Positions 44,214 to 53,820 of a DNA stretch of 64,000 nucleotides are shown piece by piece; position 1 is the stretch's first letter; the number at the start of each line of letters is the position of its first letter. The notes under the pieces were generated by a model, which was given only the letters and a program-made list of their open reading frames with translations, was not told the DNA's origin and ran no database searches. Source of the stretch: Tenacibaculum pacificus (GTDB lineage: Bacteria; Bacteroidota; Bacteroidia; Flavobacteriales; Flavobacteriaceae); assembly GCF_027941775.1 (NCBI RefSeq), contig NZ_CP115917.1, positions 2,709,001 through 2,773,000 of the forward strand, in the 5' to 3' direction. Made by a program: the position numbers and the translations under genes.

Positions 44214-45149
44214 ATGAAAAAATTACAATTTTTAATTATAACTATTTCAACAATCTTTTTAATTTCTTGTAAATCAGAAATACAAAAAACGACTCCTAGT
44301 ACACCGATTTCAAAATATAATTTTACAACCGATTTAATATTAAATGATATTAAAACTTTATCTTCTGATGAATTCGAAGGTAGAAAAACAGCTACTCAAG
44401 GAGGAATAAAAGCAAAAAATTATATAAAAGAGCGTTTTAAAAAACTAAATGTAACACCACTTATTGAAAACTTCGAACAACCTTTTACTTTCAATAAAGG
44501 AAAAGATACATATAATGCTATTAATGTTTTAGGACTTATTAAAGGTACAAAATATACTGATAAATACGTTGTATTATCTGCTCATTACGACCATTTAGGT
44601 ACTATAAATGGGAAGATTTTTAATGGTGCTGATGATAATGCTTCAGGTGTTGCTACCTTATTAGCTTTTGCTGAATATTTTAAAAAATATCCTCCAAAAC
44701 ATAATGTGATATTAGCTTCTTTTGATGCTGAAGAAATAGGTTTAAAAGGTGCTTATTATTATGCAGATAATTCTATAATTGATTTAAATAAAATAGTCTT
44801 AAACTTAAATTTTGATATGATTTCAAGAAGTGATAGTAAAAAACTATTCGCTGTAGGAACTCGTTATACACCAATATTAAAAGAAACAATAACTTCATTA
44901 GATAAAGTTGGAGAAGTTGAATTACTTATAGGACATGAAGGTTTAGATAGCTCGGAAAACTGGACAAACTCTAGTGATCATTCAGCCTTTCATAAAAAAG
45001 ATATTCCATTTATATATTTTGGTGTGCCAGATCATGAAGATTATCACAAAGCCACCGATATTTATGAAAACATCGATCAAAAATTTACCGTTGATGCTAT
45101 TCAAACAGTTTTAAATGTGTTCACTAAATTAGATGCTAAAGAATTATAA
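44214..45149 (+). CDS. M28 family metallopeptidase, lipoprotein
   Basis: 311 residues with a lipoprotein signal (ISTIFLISCKSE). Zinc aminopeptidase of the M28 family: HYDHLG for the first His, GADDNASGVATLL with the bridging Asp, catalytic Glu and ligand in DAEEIGLKGA, and the last His in DHEDYHKATD. It releases amino acids in the envelope. The gene is flanked by near-identical hairpins (44149 and 45176). Confidence 0.93.
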   Translation: MKKLQFLIITISTIFLISCKSEIQKTTPSTPISKYNFTTDLILNDIKTLSSDEFEGRKTATQGGIKAKNYIKERFKKLNVTPLIENFEQPFTFNKGKDTYNAINVLGLIKGTKYTDKYVVLSAHYDHLGTINGKIFNGADDNASGVATLLAFAEYFKKYPPKHNVILASFDAEEIGLKGAYYYADNSIIDLNKIVLNLNFDMISRSDSKKLFAVGTRYTPILKETITSLDKVGEVELLIGHEGLDSSENWTNSSDHSAFHKKDIPFIYFGVPDHEDYHKATDIYENIDQKFTVDAIQTVLNVFTKLDAKEL

Positions 45150-45175
45150 AACTACTATTATTTAACATTTTATAT

Positions 45176-45207
45176 AAAAAATCCCGAGTGAAAACTCAGG
45201 ATTTTTT
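45176..45207. terminator. Bidirectional terminator, near-copy of the sdh terminator
   Basis: Same hairpin as 44149-44175 (AATCCCGAGT, loop GAAA) except for one base that weakens the stem (ACTCAGG). Serves the M28 gene (plus) and the DUF1573 gene (minus). Confidence 0.85.
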
Positions 45208-45216
45208 GTTTAAAAT

Positions 45217-45594
45217 TTACTTAGAAGCTAGTGTATTTTTAGCACTTACATGCCCTTTAATTTTTATTCGTTTACTTTTTGCATTAGAAACAATAGTAAA
45301 CATTTTAGAAAAACCTCCTATTCTATTGGTATCATAAGAAACTGCTATTTTACCTTTTTCACCAGGCATAATTGGGTTTTCTGGTTTCTTTGGAACGGCA
45401 CATCCACAAGTAGATACCACTTGTTTAATAATTAAAGGAGCATCACCAATATTTGTAAACTCAAATACACGATTTTTTTCTGATCCTTGTGTAATTTTTC
45501 CGTAATCAATAGACTCTGTTACAAACTTAAATTCTTGTGCATTTACAGATAATGCCATTAAAAAAACAGCCGATAATGTTAAAATTGTTTTCAT
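45217..45594 (-). CDS. DUF1573 family exported protein
   Basis: 125 residues: signal peptide (TLSAVFLMALSVNAQ) and one Ig-like beta-sandwich of the DUF1573 type, with EFTNIGDAPLIIKQVVSTCGC and MPGEKGKIAVSYDT. Proteins of this type are common in Bacteroidetes envelopes and resemble ASPM/SPD-2 or chaperone-like folds; no function is established. It is convergent with the M28 gene and transcribed alone. Confidence 0.9.
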   Translation of the reverse strand: MKTILTLSAVFLMALSVNAQEFKFVTESIDYGKITQGSEKNRVFEFTNIGDAPLIIKQVVSTCGCAVPKKPENPIMPGEKGKIAVSYDTNRIGGFSKMFTIVSNAKSKRIKIKGHVSAKNTLASK

Positions 45595-45787
45595 ATTATT
45601 GAAGTTTTAGTATTAATTTACGTCGAAAGTAATTTTTTTTATCCTTGATAAAAAAACAAAGTATATACATCAAAAAAAGAAGTATAAACTGCAATTAAAA
45701 AGCTAAAACAGTATTATGTACTTAACAAATAGCCTTTAGTACTTATTATTTTGTTGAATCAGCAAATTTTAGTTACTTACAAAAACT

Positions 45788-46759
45788 ATGATTAAACTAA
45801 ATAAAAAAGATAGTGCTCAGGCATTAATTCACGTACTTTTTTGGCTACTTTTTACTTTTGTATCATTATTTGTATTTACACGCTATTATTGGACTGAAAA
45901 CCCATTTTTATATTATTTTTTTATCCTTGTAGTTATCGTTTATGCAAACAATCAAATACTGTTACCTTTTTTTGTAAAGAAGAAATGGTATGTATTATAC
46001 AGCGTTATTTTTATGCTGATTTCATTTTTAGCAACACAATTGTATTGCTATGTTTTTGCACGTTGCGGATGTTCAGTTATGAAATGTTTAAGTGATTATT
46101 TATGGCAAACTTTAACACCTTTATTGTTTTTTTCATTTATATGGATGTTATTTCGATATATAAATCAATCCGAAGAAGTAGCAAGAATTCAACAAGAAAA
46201 AACAGCTATGGAATTGAAATTTTTAAAATCGCAAATCAACCCACACGTGCTATTCAATAATTTAAATACTATTTATGCATACGCTATTGAAAAACCCGAA
46301 AAAGCACCCGATTTAATTTTAAAATTATCAGACAATTTAAAGCATGTTTTATATGAAAGTAATTCCGAAAAAGTAAGCTTAGCTAAAGAAATTCAGTTTT
46401 TAGATAATTATATAGTTTTCCATAAAATCAGAACAGAAGGACTCAAAGAAATAGAATATCAGACTTCAACAGATTCTGAAAATTATAAAATAGCACCACT
46501 ATTGTTAATTACTATTATTGAAAATGCTTTTAAACATAGTACTATTAATAGTGTTATATCAATAATAATTAAAGCAGATAAAAATAAATTAACCTGTATT
46601 TGTACGAATAATTATGATATCAAAAAGATAAAAAACACAAATACTATCGGGCTAGAAAATTTAAAAAAGCGATTGAACTTATTGTATAAAAACAACTATG
46701 AATTATCTATTGATGCTACAGATATTTTTACAGTATCATTAACGTTAAATTTAATCTAA
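45788..46759 (+). CDS. LytS-type sensor histidine kinase
   Basis: 323 residues: four membrane helices (about residues 14-120), a coiled linker, a His_kinase domain with QINPHVLFNNLN (phospho-acceptor His; the usual sequence is NPHFLFN), and a HATPase domain with IIENAFKHS and GLENLKKRL. Such kinases pair with LytTR response regulators, here the next gene 6 bases downstream. Several Cys in the fourth membrane region (CYVFARCGCSVMKC) might sense redox or metal; that is speculation. Confidence 0.93.
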   Translation: MIKLNKKDSAQALIHVLFWLLFTFVSLFVFTRYYWTENPFLYYFFILVVIVYANNQILLPFFVKKKWYVLYSVIFMLISFLATQLYCYVFARCGCSVMKCLSDYLWQTLTPLLFFSFIWMLFRYINQSEEVARIQQEKTAMELKFLKSQINPHVLFNNLNTIYAYAIEKPEKAPDLILKLSDNLKHVLYESNSEKVSLAKEIQFLDNYIVFHKIRTEGLKEIEYQTSTDSENYKIAPLLLITIIENAFKHSTINSVISIIIKADKNKLTCICTNNYDIKKIKNTNTIGLENLKKRLNLLYKNNYELSIDATDIFTVSLTLNLI

Positions 46760-46765
46760 AAAAGC

Positions 46766-47452
46766 ATGGATTGTATTATTATTGAAGATGAACTTCCTGC
46801 ACAAAATATCATAAAAAATTACATTCGTAAAATTCCAGATTTAGAAGTAATTGCTACTTTTCAAACTGCTATGAAGGCTAATGAATTTTTTAAAAATAAT
46901 ACTGTTGATATCGTTTTTTTAGATATTAATTTACCCGATATTTCTGGATTAGATTTTATAAAAACAATTAAAAACCCACCAAAGATAATTATTACAACTG
47001 CTTATCCTGATTATGCTGTTTCAAGTTTTGAACTAGATACTATTGTCGATTATTTAGTAAAACCTTTTTCTTTTGATAGATTTTTAAAAGCTGTTTCTAA
47101 AGTTGAAAAACAATTAAATTTATCCGAAGAAAAAAAGAAAGAAGCGCTCTTTTTAAATGTAGATAAAACAATTTATAAAATTTATATTGATGATATTTTG
47201 TACTTAGAATCGGACAGAAATTATGTAACTTTTTTTACTTCGGATAAAAAATTAACCATAATTGATTCTTTAAAAAATTGGAAAGACACTTTAAATGATA
47301 CTCAATTTATACAGATTCATAAATCGTATATTATAAATATCAAAAAAATGGTAAAATTCACAGGAACCAATCTTTTTATCGACTCTAAAAATTTACCGAT
47401 TGGAAGAACCTATAAAAAAACACTATTGGCGCATTTAAAAACGAACCAATAG
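46766..47452 (+). CDS. LytTR family response regulator
   Basis: 228 residues: receiver domain with phospho-acceptor Asp in DIVFLDINLPD, acidic pocket IIEDE and Lys in YLVKPFSF, then a LytTR DNA-binding domain (about residues 128-226) with DDILYLESDRNYVTFF and FIQIHKSYIINIKKM. It works with the kinase 6 bases upstream; the target genes are not shown by this window. It is convergent with the oxidoreductase gene after 15 bases. Confidence 0.95.
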   Translation: MDCIIIEDELPAQNIIKNYIRKIPDLEVIATFQTAMKANEFFKNNTVDIVFLDINLPDISGLDFIKTIKNPPKIIITTAYPDYAVSSFELDTIVDYLVKPFSFDRFLKAVSKVEKQLNLSEEKKKEALFLNVDKTIYKIYIDDILYLESDRNYVTFFTSDKKLTIIDSLKNWKDTLNDTQFIQIHKSYIINIKKMVKFTGTNLFIDSKNLPIGRTYKKTLLAHLKTNQ

Positions 47453-47467
47453 TATTTATCGATAATA

Positions 47468-48080
47468 TTAAACGGTTATTTTATCGTGTATTTTTGTTGG
47501 AGTATGATTATTCCAAATCGTTAATATATCAGTAGCTACACTTGCTCCACTACCAGCTGCTATTGCAAACTGACTACGCCAACCAGCTAAAGTTCCGCAA
47601 ACATATAAACCTTCTTTTATTAAGTGATTAAAGTTACGAAGCTGTATTCTATCTTTCATCACATTTGCTCGCATATGTGGCTCTATATATTGTTCTAAAC
47701 CTGCTATTTCAAACGGTTTTGCATAATTTAAAGCAACTACAACCAACTTACTGTAATGTTCACCTTTATTGGTGATAACTTTATAGCCATTTTCATCATC
47801 TAAAACAGCAATTACTTTTTCATTTTCAAATTGTAATACTGATGGATATTTCTTTTTTAACTGTGCTTTTCCTTCTTTTAAAATATCACTTCCTAATGTT
47901 GCTTCAGGTAAACCTAAAACATTATTAAATAAAGCATCTTGTAAATGAGAAGCTCTTTGATGCATTAAAATACCTATTTTTTTATCTTTGGCATACTCTT
48001 TTTACATGTGCCGATCCTAAAACCAAAGCACATTGCATCCCCGAAACTCCTCCTCCTATAATTAATACGTCAAAAATCAT
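47468..48080 (-). CDS. Compact FAD-dependent oxidoreductase (frameshifted)
   Basis: The frame from ATG 48080 reads MIFDVLIIGGGVSGMQCALV, a Rossmann FAD-binding motif, but goes off at a T5 run on the plus strand (47999-48003); the rest, from KEYAKDKKIGILMHQRASH to the stop, is in the other frame. One base removed would join them into about 203 residues. This is short for thioredoxin-reductase-like proteins (about 300): the pyridine-nucleotide domain is missing, though VCGTLAGWRSQFAIAAGSGA, the C-terminal FAD motif, is kept. Its ATG overlaps the marC stop, so it is coupled to marC. The indel may be a sequencing error. Confidence 0.75.
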
Positions 48081-48661
48081 TAAGAAAATAATATTTTAAT
48101 ATTGGCAGCAAACAATTTAACCGCTATTGCTAATAAAATAACTCCAAATATTTTTTGAATAATTTTAATACCATTGGCACCAATAAATTTCTCAATTTTT
48201 ACTGAAGTTTTTAAAACGATATATATCAATATTACGTTTAAAAAGATAGCTATTAATATATTTTCAAAATCATATTCTGTTTTGATAGATAATAAAGTTG
48301 TTAAACTTCCTGGACCAGCAATTAATGGAAAAGCAATAGGAAATACTGATGCATTTAATGCCTCATCTTCATCATCTTTATAAAGTGTAATTCCTAAAAT
48401 CATTTCTAAAGCGATAAAAAATAAAATAAAAGAACCAGCAACAGCAAACTCTTCTACTGCAACACCTAAAAACTTCAATAAATTTTCACCTAAAAATAAA
48501 AATACAACCATAATAACACCAGCTATTATTGATGCTTTTTCAGACTGAATATGTCCTGCTTTTTTACGCAAATTAATAATGATTGGAATGTTACCAATAA
48601 TATCAATAACAGCAAACAATACCATAAATGCCGTTATTATTTGTTTTAAATCAAAGTTCAT
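48080..48661 (-). CDS. MarC family membrane protein
   Basis: 193 residues with about six membrane helices of the MarC/UPF0056 family (MNFDLKQIITAFMVLFAVID, FPIAFPLIAGPGSLTTLLS). Despite the name, multidrug resistance is not established for this family, and its function is unknown. The stop and the start of the next gene share a TTAATG overlap, indicating translational coupling with the compact oxidoreductase. Confidence 0.9.
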   Translation of the reverse strand: MNFDLKQIITAFMVLFAVIDIIGNIPIIINLRKKAGHIQSEKASIIAGVIMVVFLFLGENLLKFLGVAVEEFAVAGSFILFFIALEMILGITLYKDDEDEALNASVFPIAFPLIAGPGSLTTLLSIKTEYDFENILIAIFLNVILIYIVLKTSVKIEKFIGANGIKIIQKIFGVILLAIAVKLFAANIKILFS

Positions 48662-48711
48662 TTATATTATTTTTTAAGTGACAAATTTATATATGTTAAA
48701 TAACAAAAACC

Positions 48712-48719
48712 TATTTTTG
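48712..48719 (+). promoter_or_regulatory. DUF3109 gene promoter -7 box
   Basis: TATTTTTG (TAnnTTTG), 55 bases before the preferred ATG at 48775. Confidence 0.55.
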
Positions 48720-48774
48720 CAGCCTAAATATACATTAAGTTTTTGTAAACGTAATGTTTTTAACTTTAGTATTT

Positions 48775-49347
48775 ATGTTCCAATTAGGAAAAACACTTGT
48801 GTCAGAAGATCTTTTTGATAAAGATTTTGTTTGTAATATAGCTGCCTGTAAAGGCGCTTGTTGTATTGATGGAGATGCTGGTGCGCCATTAGAAAAAGAA
48901 GAAACTAAAATTTTAGAAGATATCTACCCTAAAATTAAACCATTTCTTCGCAAAGAAGGTATTGATGCTATTGAAAAACAAGGTACATGGGTTACTGGTG
49001 ATTTTGGCGAGTTAGAAACTCCTTTAATTAACGGTGCTGACTGTGCGTATGTTATTTTTGATGATAAAAACACCGCTTTATGTGCCATTGAAGAAGCATA
49101 TAATCAAGGAGTTGTTGATTGGAAAAAACCTGTTTCTTGTCATTTATATCCTGTTCGAGTAAAAGAATATAGTGAGTTTTCGGCAGTAAATTATGATAAA
49201 TGGGATATTTGTGATGATGCTTGTTCTTTAGGAAAAGAGTTACAAGTACCTGTTTACAAATTCGTAAAACAAGCTTTGGTCAGAAAATTTGGTCAAAACT
49301 GGTATGACGAATTAGAAGAAATAGCCGAAAAAAGAAAAAAAGAGTAA
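48775..49347 (+). CDS. DUF3109 family protein (Cys-rich)
   Basis: 190 residues from ATG 48775 (FQLGKTLVSEDLFD); an in-frame ATG at 48754 would add seven hydrophobic residues and seems less likely. Ten or so Cys, in FVCNIAACKGACCIDGDAG, CAYVIF, CAIEEAY, SCHLYPVRV and CDDACSLG, as in the DUF3109 and related YkgJ-type proteins that may bind a metal cluster. Cytoplasmic; the function is unknown. Confidence 0.88.
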   Translation: MFQLGKTLVSEDLFDKDFVCNIAACKGACCIDGDAGAPLEKEETKILEDIYPKIKPFLRKEGIDAIEKQGTWVTGDFGELETPLINGADCAYVIFDDKNTALCAIEEAYNQGVVDWKKPVSCHLYPVRVKEYSEFSAVNYDKWDICDDACSLGKELQVPVYKFVKQALVRKFGQNWYDELEEIAEKRKKE

Positions 49348-49360
49348 TTATTTTTCAATA

Positions 49361-49388
49361 AAAAATGACGCTGTTAAGCGTCGTTTTT
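49361..49388 (+). terminator. Terminator of the DUF3109 gene
   Basis: Stem GACGCT / AGCGTC with loop GTTA, then GTTTTTG; 14 bases past the stop. Confidence 0.75.
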
Positions 49389-49449
49389 GTTTTTTATAAA
49401 TATAGTTTTGATATCTTTTTTAAACTGTATAAATGTTATCAAAAATAAA

Positions 49450-49475
49450 AAAGAGAAGCCTTTCGACTTCTCTTT
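49450..49475 (-). terminator. Terminator of nrdA
   Basis: Stem AAAGAGAAG / CTTCTCTTT with 8-base loop and a T-run on the minus strand, 32 bases past the nrdA stop. Confidence 0.8.
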
Positions 49476-49506
49476 AATATAATTTTTGACTTTTAATTTA
49501 TTGGTT

Positions 49507-51906
49507 TTAAGAACCACACATTAAGCAATCATCATCAGGAGCTCCATTTTTAGAAGCATCTATCATTGCTTTATATTCTTCAGCACTCATTGGTTTATCT
49601 TCTTCAACAACGTCTACTTTCTTTTCAATATTTAAGGTAAACTGCTTGGCATTTACTGCCGATTTAGTACGTAAATAATACATTCCTGTTTTTAAACCAA
49701 CTTTATGGGCATAAAAATGCATCGAAGTTAATTTAGCATAATCAGGATCTTTCATAAATAAATTTAACGATTGAGATTGATCGATAAAATATCCTCTATC
49801 ACGAGCCATATCAATAATATCTTTCATACTCATTTCCCAAACCGTTCGATATAAATCTTTTAAATCTTGTGGAATAGTCGCAATATGTTGGATAGATCCG
49901 TTTGCACGCATAATATCTTCCTTCATTGAATTATCCCATAAATTAAGCGCTACTAAGTCTTCTAATAAATGTTTGTTAACAACAATAAACTCACCAGATA
50001 ATACTCTACGAGTATAAATATTAGAAGTATATGGTTCAAAAGCTTCGTTATTTCCTAAAATTTGAGAAGTAGATGCAGTAGGCATTGGTGCTACTAATAA
50101 AGAGTTACGAACACCATGTTCTACAACTTCTTTACGTAAACTTTCCCAATCCCAACGACCGCTTAAATCGGCTTCTGTTACGCCCCACATATCTTGTTGA
50201 AACTCTCCTTTAGACATTGGCGAACCTTTAAAAGTAGAATATGGTTCTTTAGCTTTTGCAATTTCCATTGATGAAGTTACCGATGCAAAATACAAAGTTT
50301 CAAAGATTTCTTTATTTAACTTTTTAGCTTCATCCGAAGTAAAAGGCATGCGTAACATAATGAAAGCATCAGCAAGTCCTTGAATACCTAATCCTACCGG
50401 ACGATGACGCACATTAGAATTTTCTGCTTCAATAACAGGATAATAATTTCTATCAATAACCGTATCTAAGTTTCTAATTACTTTTTTAGTTACTTTATAT
50501 AATTCATCATGGTCAAAAAACTTTGTTCCGTTTTTATCTTCAGCAATAAACATTGGCATTGCTATAGATGCTAAATTACATACTGCTACCTCATCTTCGG
50601 CAGTATATTCCATAATTTCGGTACATAAGTTTGAAGAACGAATAGTTCCTAAATTCTTTTGATTCGATTTACGGTTTGCAGCATCTTTGTATAACATGTA
50701 CGGCGTACCTGTTTCAATTTGCGACTCTAAAATTTTCTCCCATAATTCACGTGCTTTTATGGTTTTTCTACCTTTTCCAGCAGCTTCATACCCTGTATAC
50801 AAACGGTTGAATTCTTCACCATAAGTATCAAATAAATTTGGGCATTCTTGCGGACACATTAATGTCCAATCAGCATCTTGCTGTACACGTTCCATAAATA
50901 AATCAGAAATCCACATAGCGTAAAATAAATCACGTGCTCTCATTTCTTCTTTACCATGATTTTTCTTTAAATCTAAAAAATCAAAAATATCAGCATGCCA
51001 AGGTTCTAAATACATGGCGAAAGAACCTTTACGTTTTCCTCCTCCTTGATCTACATAACGTGCCGTGTCGTTAAACACTTTTAACATCGGTACAATACCG
51101 TTCGATGTTCCGTTAGTTCCAGCAATATAACTTCCTGTAGCACGGATATTATGTAAAGACAAACCAATACCACCAGCTGATTGCGAAATTTTTGCAGTTT
51201 GCTTTAAAGTATCGTAAATTCCTTCGATACTATCATCTTGCATTTGTAATAAAAAACAAGAAGACATTTGTGGTTTAGGCGTTCCTGCATTAAATAATGT
51301 AGGCGTTGCATGGGTAAAATATTTTTTACTCATTAACTCATAAGTTGCTATTGCTTCATCAATATCATCTTTATGAATACCAATAGAAACACGCATTAAC
51401 ATGTGTTGCGGGCGCTCTGCAATAGTTCCATTTAATTTTAATAAATAAGAACGTTCTAAGGTTTTAAAACCAAAGTAATCATAATTAAAATCACGACTAT
51501 AAATAATTGTAGAGTCTAATTTATCAGCATTTTTTTGGATGATATCATATACATCATCAGCTAATAAAGGTGCTTTTTTATCTGTACGAGGATTTACATA
51601 TTGATATAAATCAGTCATCGTTTCAGAAAACGATTTTTTGGTACTTTTATGTAAGTTAGATACTGCTATTCTTGCCGCTAATTTTGCATAATCAGGATGA
51701 GCAGTAGTCATTGTAGCAGCAACTTCTGCCGCTAAATTATCTAATTCCGAAGAAGATACGCCATCATATAATCCTTCAATTACACGCATTGCTACTTTTA
51801 CAGGATCTACAATTTCATTTAACCTATAACATTCTCTTCGAACCCTTTCGGTAATTTTATCAAACATCACTGGCTCTTTACGACCATTTCTCTTTGTTAC
51901 ATACAT
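49507..51906 (-). CDS. nrdA: Class Ia ribonucleotide reductase alpha subunit
   Basis: 799 residues that reduce ribonucleotides to deoxyribonucleotides. N-terminal ATP cone ([17 protein letters not shown]) for activity control; active site with [14 protein letters not shown] (Cys and Glu that act on substrate), and YTSNIYTRR; the tail ends CLMCGS, the redox pair reduced by thioredoxin. The thioredoxin gene at 53287 and nrdB upstream fit a working set. The family size is normal. Confidence 0.97.
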   Translation of the reverse strand: MYVTKRNGRKEPVMFDKITERVRRECYRLNEIVDPVKVAMRVIEGLYDGVSSSELDNLAAEVAATMTTAHPDYAKLAARIAVSNLHKSTKKSFSETMTDLYQYVNPRTDKKAPLLADDVYDIIQKNADKLDSTIIYSRDFNYDYFGFKTLERSYLLKLNGTIAERPQHMLMRVSIGIHKDDIDEAIATYELMSKKYFTHATPTLFNAGTPKPQMSSCFLLQMQDDSIEGIYDTLKQTAKISQSAGGIGLSLHNIRATGSYIAGTNGTSNGIVPMLKVFNDTARYVDQGGGKRKGSFAMYLEPWHADIFDFLDLKKNHGKEEMRARDLFYAMWISDLFMERVQQDADWTLMCPQECPNLFDTYGEEFNRLYTGYEAAGKGRKTIKARELWEKILESQIETGTPYMLYKDAANRKSNQKNLGTIRSSNLCTEIMEYTAEDEVAVCNLASIAMPMFIAEDKNGTKFFDHDELYKVTKKVIRNLDTVIDRNYYPVIEAENSNVRHRPVGLGIQGLADAFIMLRMPFTSDEAKKLNKEIFETLYFASVTSSMEIAKAKEPYSTFKGSPMSKGEFQQDMWGVTEADLSGRWDWESLRKEVVEHGVRNSLLVAPMPTASTSQILGNNEAFEPYTSNIYTRRVLSGEFIVVNKHLLEDLVALNLWDNSMKEDIMRANGSIQHIATIPQDLKDLYRTVWEMSMKDIIDMARDRGYFIDQSQSLNLFMKDPDYAKLTSMHFYAHKVGLKTGMYYLRTKSAVNAKQFTLNIEKKVDVVEEDKPMSAEEYKAMIDASKNGAPDDDCLMCGS

Positions 51907-52023
51907 ATTATTATTCGGTTTAATTTTATTGATAATATCACTAAAAAATAAAATTTAAAGTGAATTATCTATTTTTAAAAAAATTGAGAATTTAAAAAAT
52001 TATAATAATAATAATTTTTTTAT

Positions 52024-52995
52024 TTAAAATTCAGCATCAAAGCTGATATCACCTGTACCTCCACCAGAAACACCTGCTTTTTGATATTCTGAAACTCTTT
52101 TTTCAAAGAAATTTGTTTTCCCTTCTAAAGAAATCATTTCCATAAAATCAAATGGATTTGTAGAGTTATATTCTTTGTCACAACCAAACTCTAATAATAA
52201 TCTGTCAGTTACGTACTCTAAATACTGTGTCATTAATTTAGCATTCATACCAATTAAACTTACAGGTAACGATTCTGTGATAAATTCTCTTTCAATAGTA
52301 AGTGCATCTAAAATAATTTCACGAATACGTGATTTAGGCACTTTATTTACAATATGATGATTGTGTAAATGCACAGCAAAATCACAATGCATTCCTTCAT
52401 CTCTTGAAATTAATTCATTCGAAAAAGCCAATCCAGGTAATAAACCTCTTTTCTTTAACCAGAAAATTGAACAAAATGATCCTGAGAAGAAAATACCTTC
52501 AACAGCTGCAAAAGCAATTAAACGTTCTGCAAACGAATCTGATTCAATCCATTTTAATGCCCAATCTGCTTTCTTTTTAATTGCTGGAAAAATTTCAATT
52601 GCTTTGAATAATTGATCTTTTTCAGCTTCATTTTTTACATAACTATCTATTAATAATGAATATGTTTCTGAATGTACATTTTCCATCATTATTTGAAAAC
52701 CATAGAAAAATTTTGCTTCAGAATATTGTACTTCATTTACAAAATTTTCGGCTAAATTTTCATTTACAATTCCATCAGAAGCTGCAAAAAAAGCTAAAAC
52801 ATGTTTGATGAAATAACGTTCATCTTCGCTTAATTTAGTTTCCCAATCTATAATATCTACAGATAAATCTATTTCTTCGGCAGTCCAAAAACAAGCTTGT
52901 TGTTTTTTATACCAGTCCCATAAATCATCATGTTGAATTGGAAAAATTACAAATCTATCTTTATTTTCTTGTAAAATCGGTTCGATTGCAGCCAT
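52024..52995 (-). CDS. nrdB: Class Ia ribonucleotide reductase beta subunit
   Basis: About 323 residues from the ATG at 52995 ([14 protein letters not shown]), which matches the usual NrdB start; an in-frame ATG at 53055 would add 20 residues with an odd Cys/Pro-rich start, and is less likely but not excluded. Di-iron ligands: Glu in IVNENL, Glu and His in [11 protein letters not shown], and Glu/His in [10 protein letters not shown]. The Tyr in HSETY matches the radical Tyr, so this is class Ia. It is followed by nrdA after 117 bases. Confidence 0.95.
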   Translation of the reverse strand: MAAIEPILQENKDRFVIFPIQHDDLWDWYKKQQACFWTAEEIDLSVDIIDWETKLSEDERYFIKHVLAFFAASDGIVNENLAENFVNEVQYSEAKFFYGFQIMMENVHSETYSLLIDSYVKNEAEKDQLFKAIEIFPAIKKKADWALKWIESDSFAERLIAFAAVEGIFFSGSFCSIFWLKKRGLLPGLAFSNELISRDEGMHCDFAVHLHNHHIVNKVPKSRIREIILDALTIEREFITESLPVSLIGMNAKLMTQYLEYVTDRLLLEFGCDKEYNSTNPFDFMEMISLEGKTNFFEKRVSEYQKAGVSGGGTGDISFDAEF

Positions 52996-53242
52996 TATTT
53001 TGTGTGCTAAATTATGTTTGTTATTTTGCGTTATTGGGGGGCAACAAATATCCATAAATTTACTAAAATTAGAAAGCTTTACTTATTCACAAATCCCTTG
53101 AAGTTTTCAACAAACTGAAAAAAAGTATAAAACAAATTTATTTCTATAAAATATTAAAACACTCAAAAACAAGTGTTTAAAAATAAAAAACAAGCTTGAG
53201 TAGTGATTATCACAGAGTTCCATGTTTTGATTTTATTCAAAA

Positions 53243-53270
53243 AAAAAGTGATGTAAAAACATCACTTTTT
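53243..53270 (-). terminator. Terminator of the thioredoxin gene
   Basis: Stem AAAGTGATGT / ACATCACTTT with loop AAAA and A/T tracts on both sides, 17 bases past the thioredoxin stop on the minus strand. Confidence 0.85.
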
Positions 53271-53286
53271 AAACACATTTTAAAGC

Positions 53287-53646
53287 TTATTTCTCTACTT
53301 TTAAAACATCTTTTATAATTTCTTCTAACTGTTTTTTAGGTAATGCACCATTAGCCCTTTGAGGCGCTTCTCCCATAGGACAAAATAACATTGAAGGAAT
53401 GCTTCTAATGTCAAAAGCTGCAGCTAATTCTTGTTCTGCCTCTGTATCTATTTTATAGATATCTATTTTACCTTCATATTCATTACTTAATTCTTCTAAA
53501 ATTGGTGCTAATGCTTTACAAGGACCACACCAATCTGCATAAAAATCAATTAATACAGGTTTATCTCCCTCAAACTTCCACTCTTTATTTTCTTCAAAAT
53601 TAAACACTTTTTTTAAAAAAGTTTCTTTCGTTAAATTTTCTGTCAT
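53287..53646 (-). CDS. trxA: Thioredoxin
   Basis: 119 residues of the thioredoxin fold with active site WCGPCKALAP, cis-Pro in IRSIPSML, and a longer N-terminus than E. coli TrxA by about 10 residues. It reduces disulphides in the cytoplasm and can serve ribonucleotide reductase encoded just downstream on the same strand. No signal peptide. The family includes more than one paralogue in most flavobacteria, so the symbol is provisional. Confidence 0.9.
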   Translation of the reverse strand: MTENLTKETFLKKVFNFEENKEWKFEGDKPVLIDFYADWCGPCKALAPILEELSNEYEGKIDIYKIDTEAEQELAAAFDIRSIPSMLFCPMGEAPQRANGALPKKQLEEIIKDVLKVEK

Positions 53647-53787
53647 CCTGTTTGTCTTAAATTACTACTTATTTTACTTGAAAATTTTCAAGTATAAAGA
53701 TAGTCGTTTTTATTTTTGAAAAGTTACAAGAGCTATACTTTAGTGTTAAAGTCATATTAAAAAAGTGTTTTACCTATTTTTTTCGGC

Positions 53788-53795
53788 TAACTTTG
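53788..53795 (+). promoter_or_regulatory. Prolyl oligopeptidase promoter -7 box
   Basis: TAACTTTG (TAnnTTTG) with TGTTTT about 17 bases upstream; 26 bases before the TTG start. Confidence 0.65.
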
Positions 53796-53820
53796 AAACA
53801 ATTAACTAACTTTTATATCA

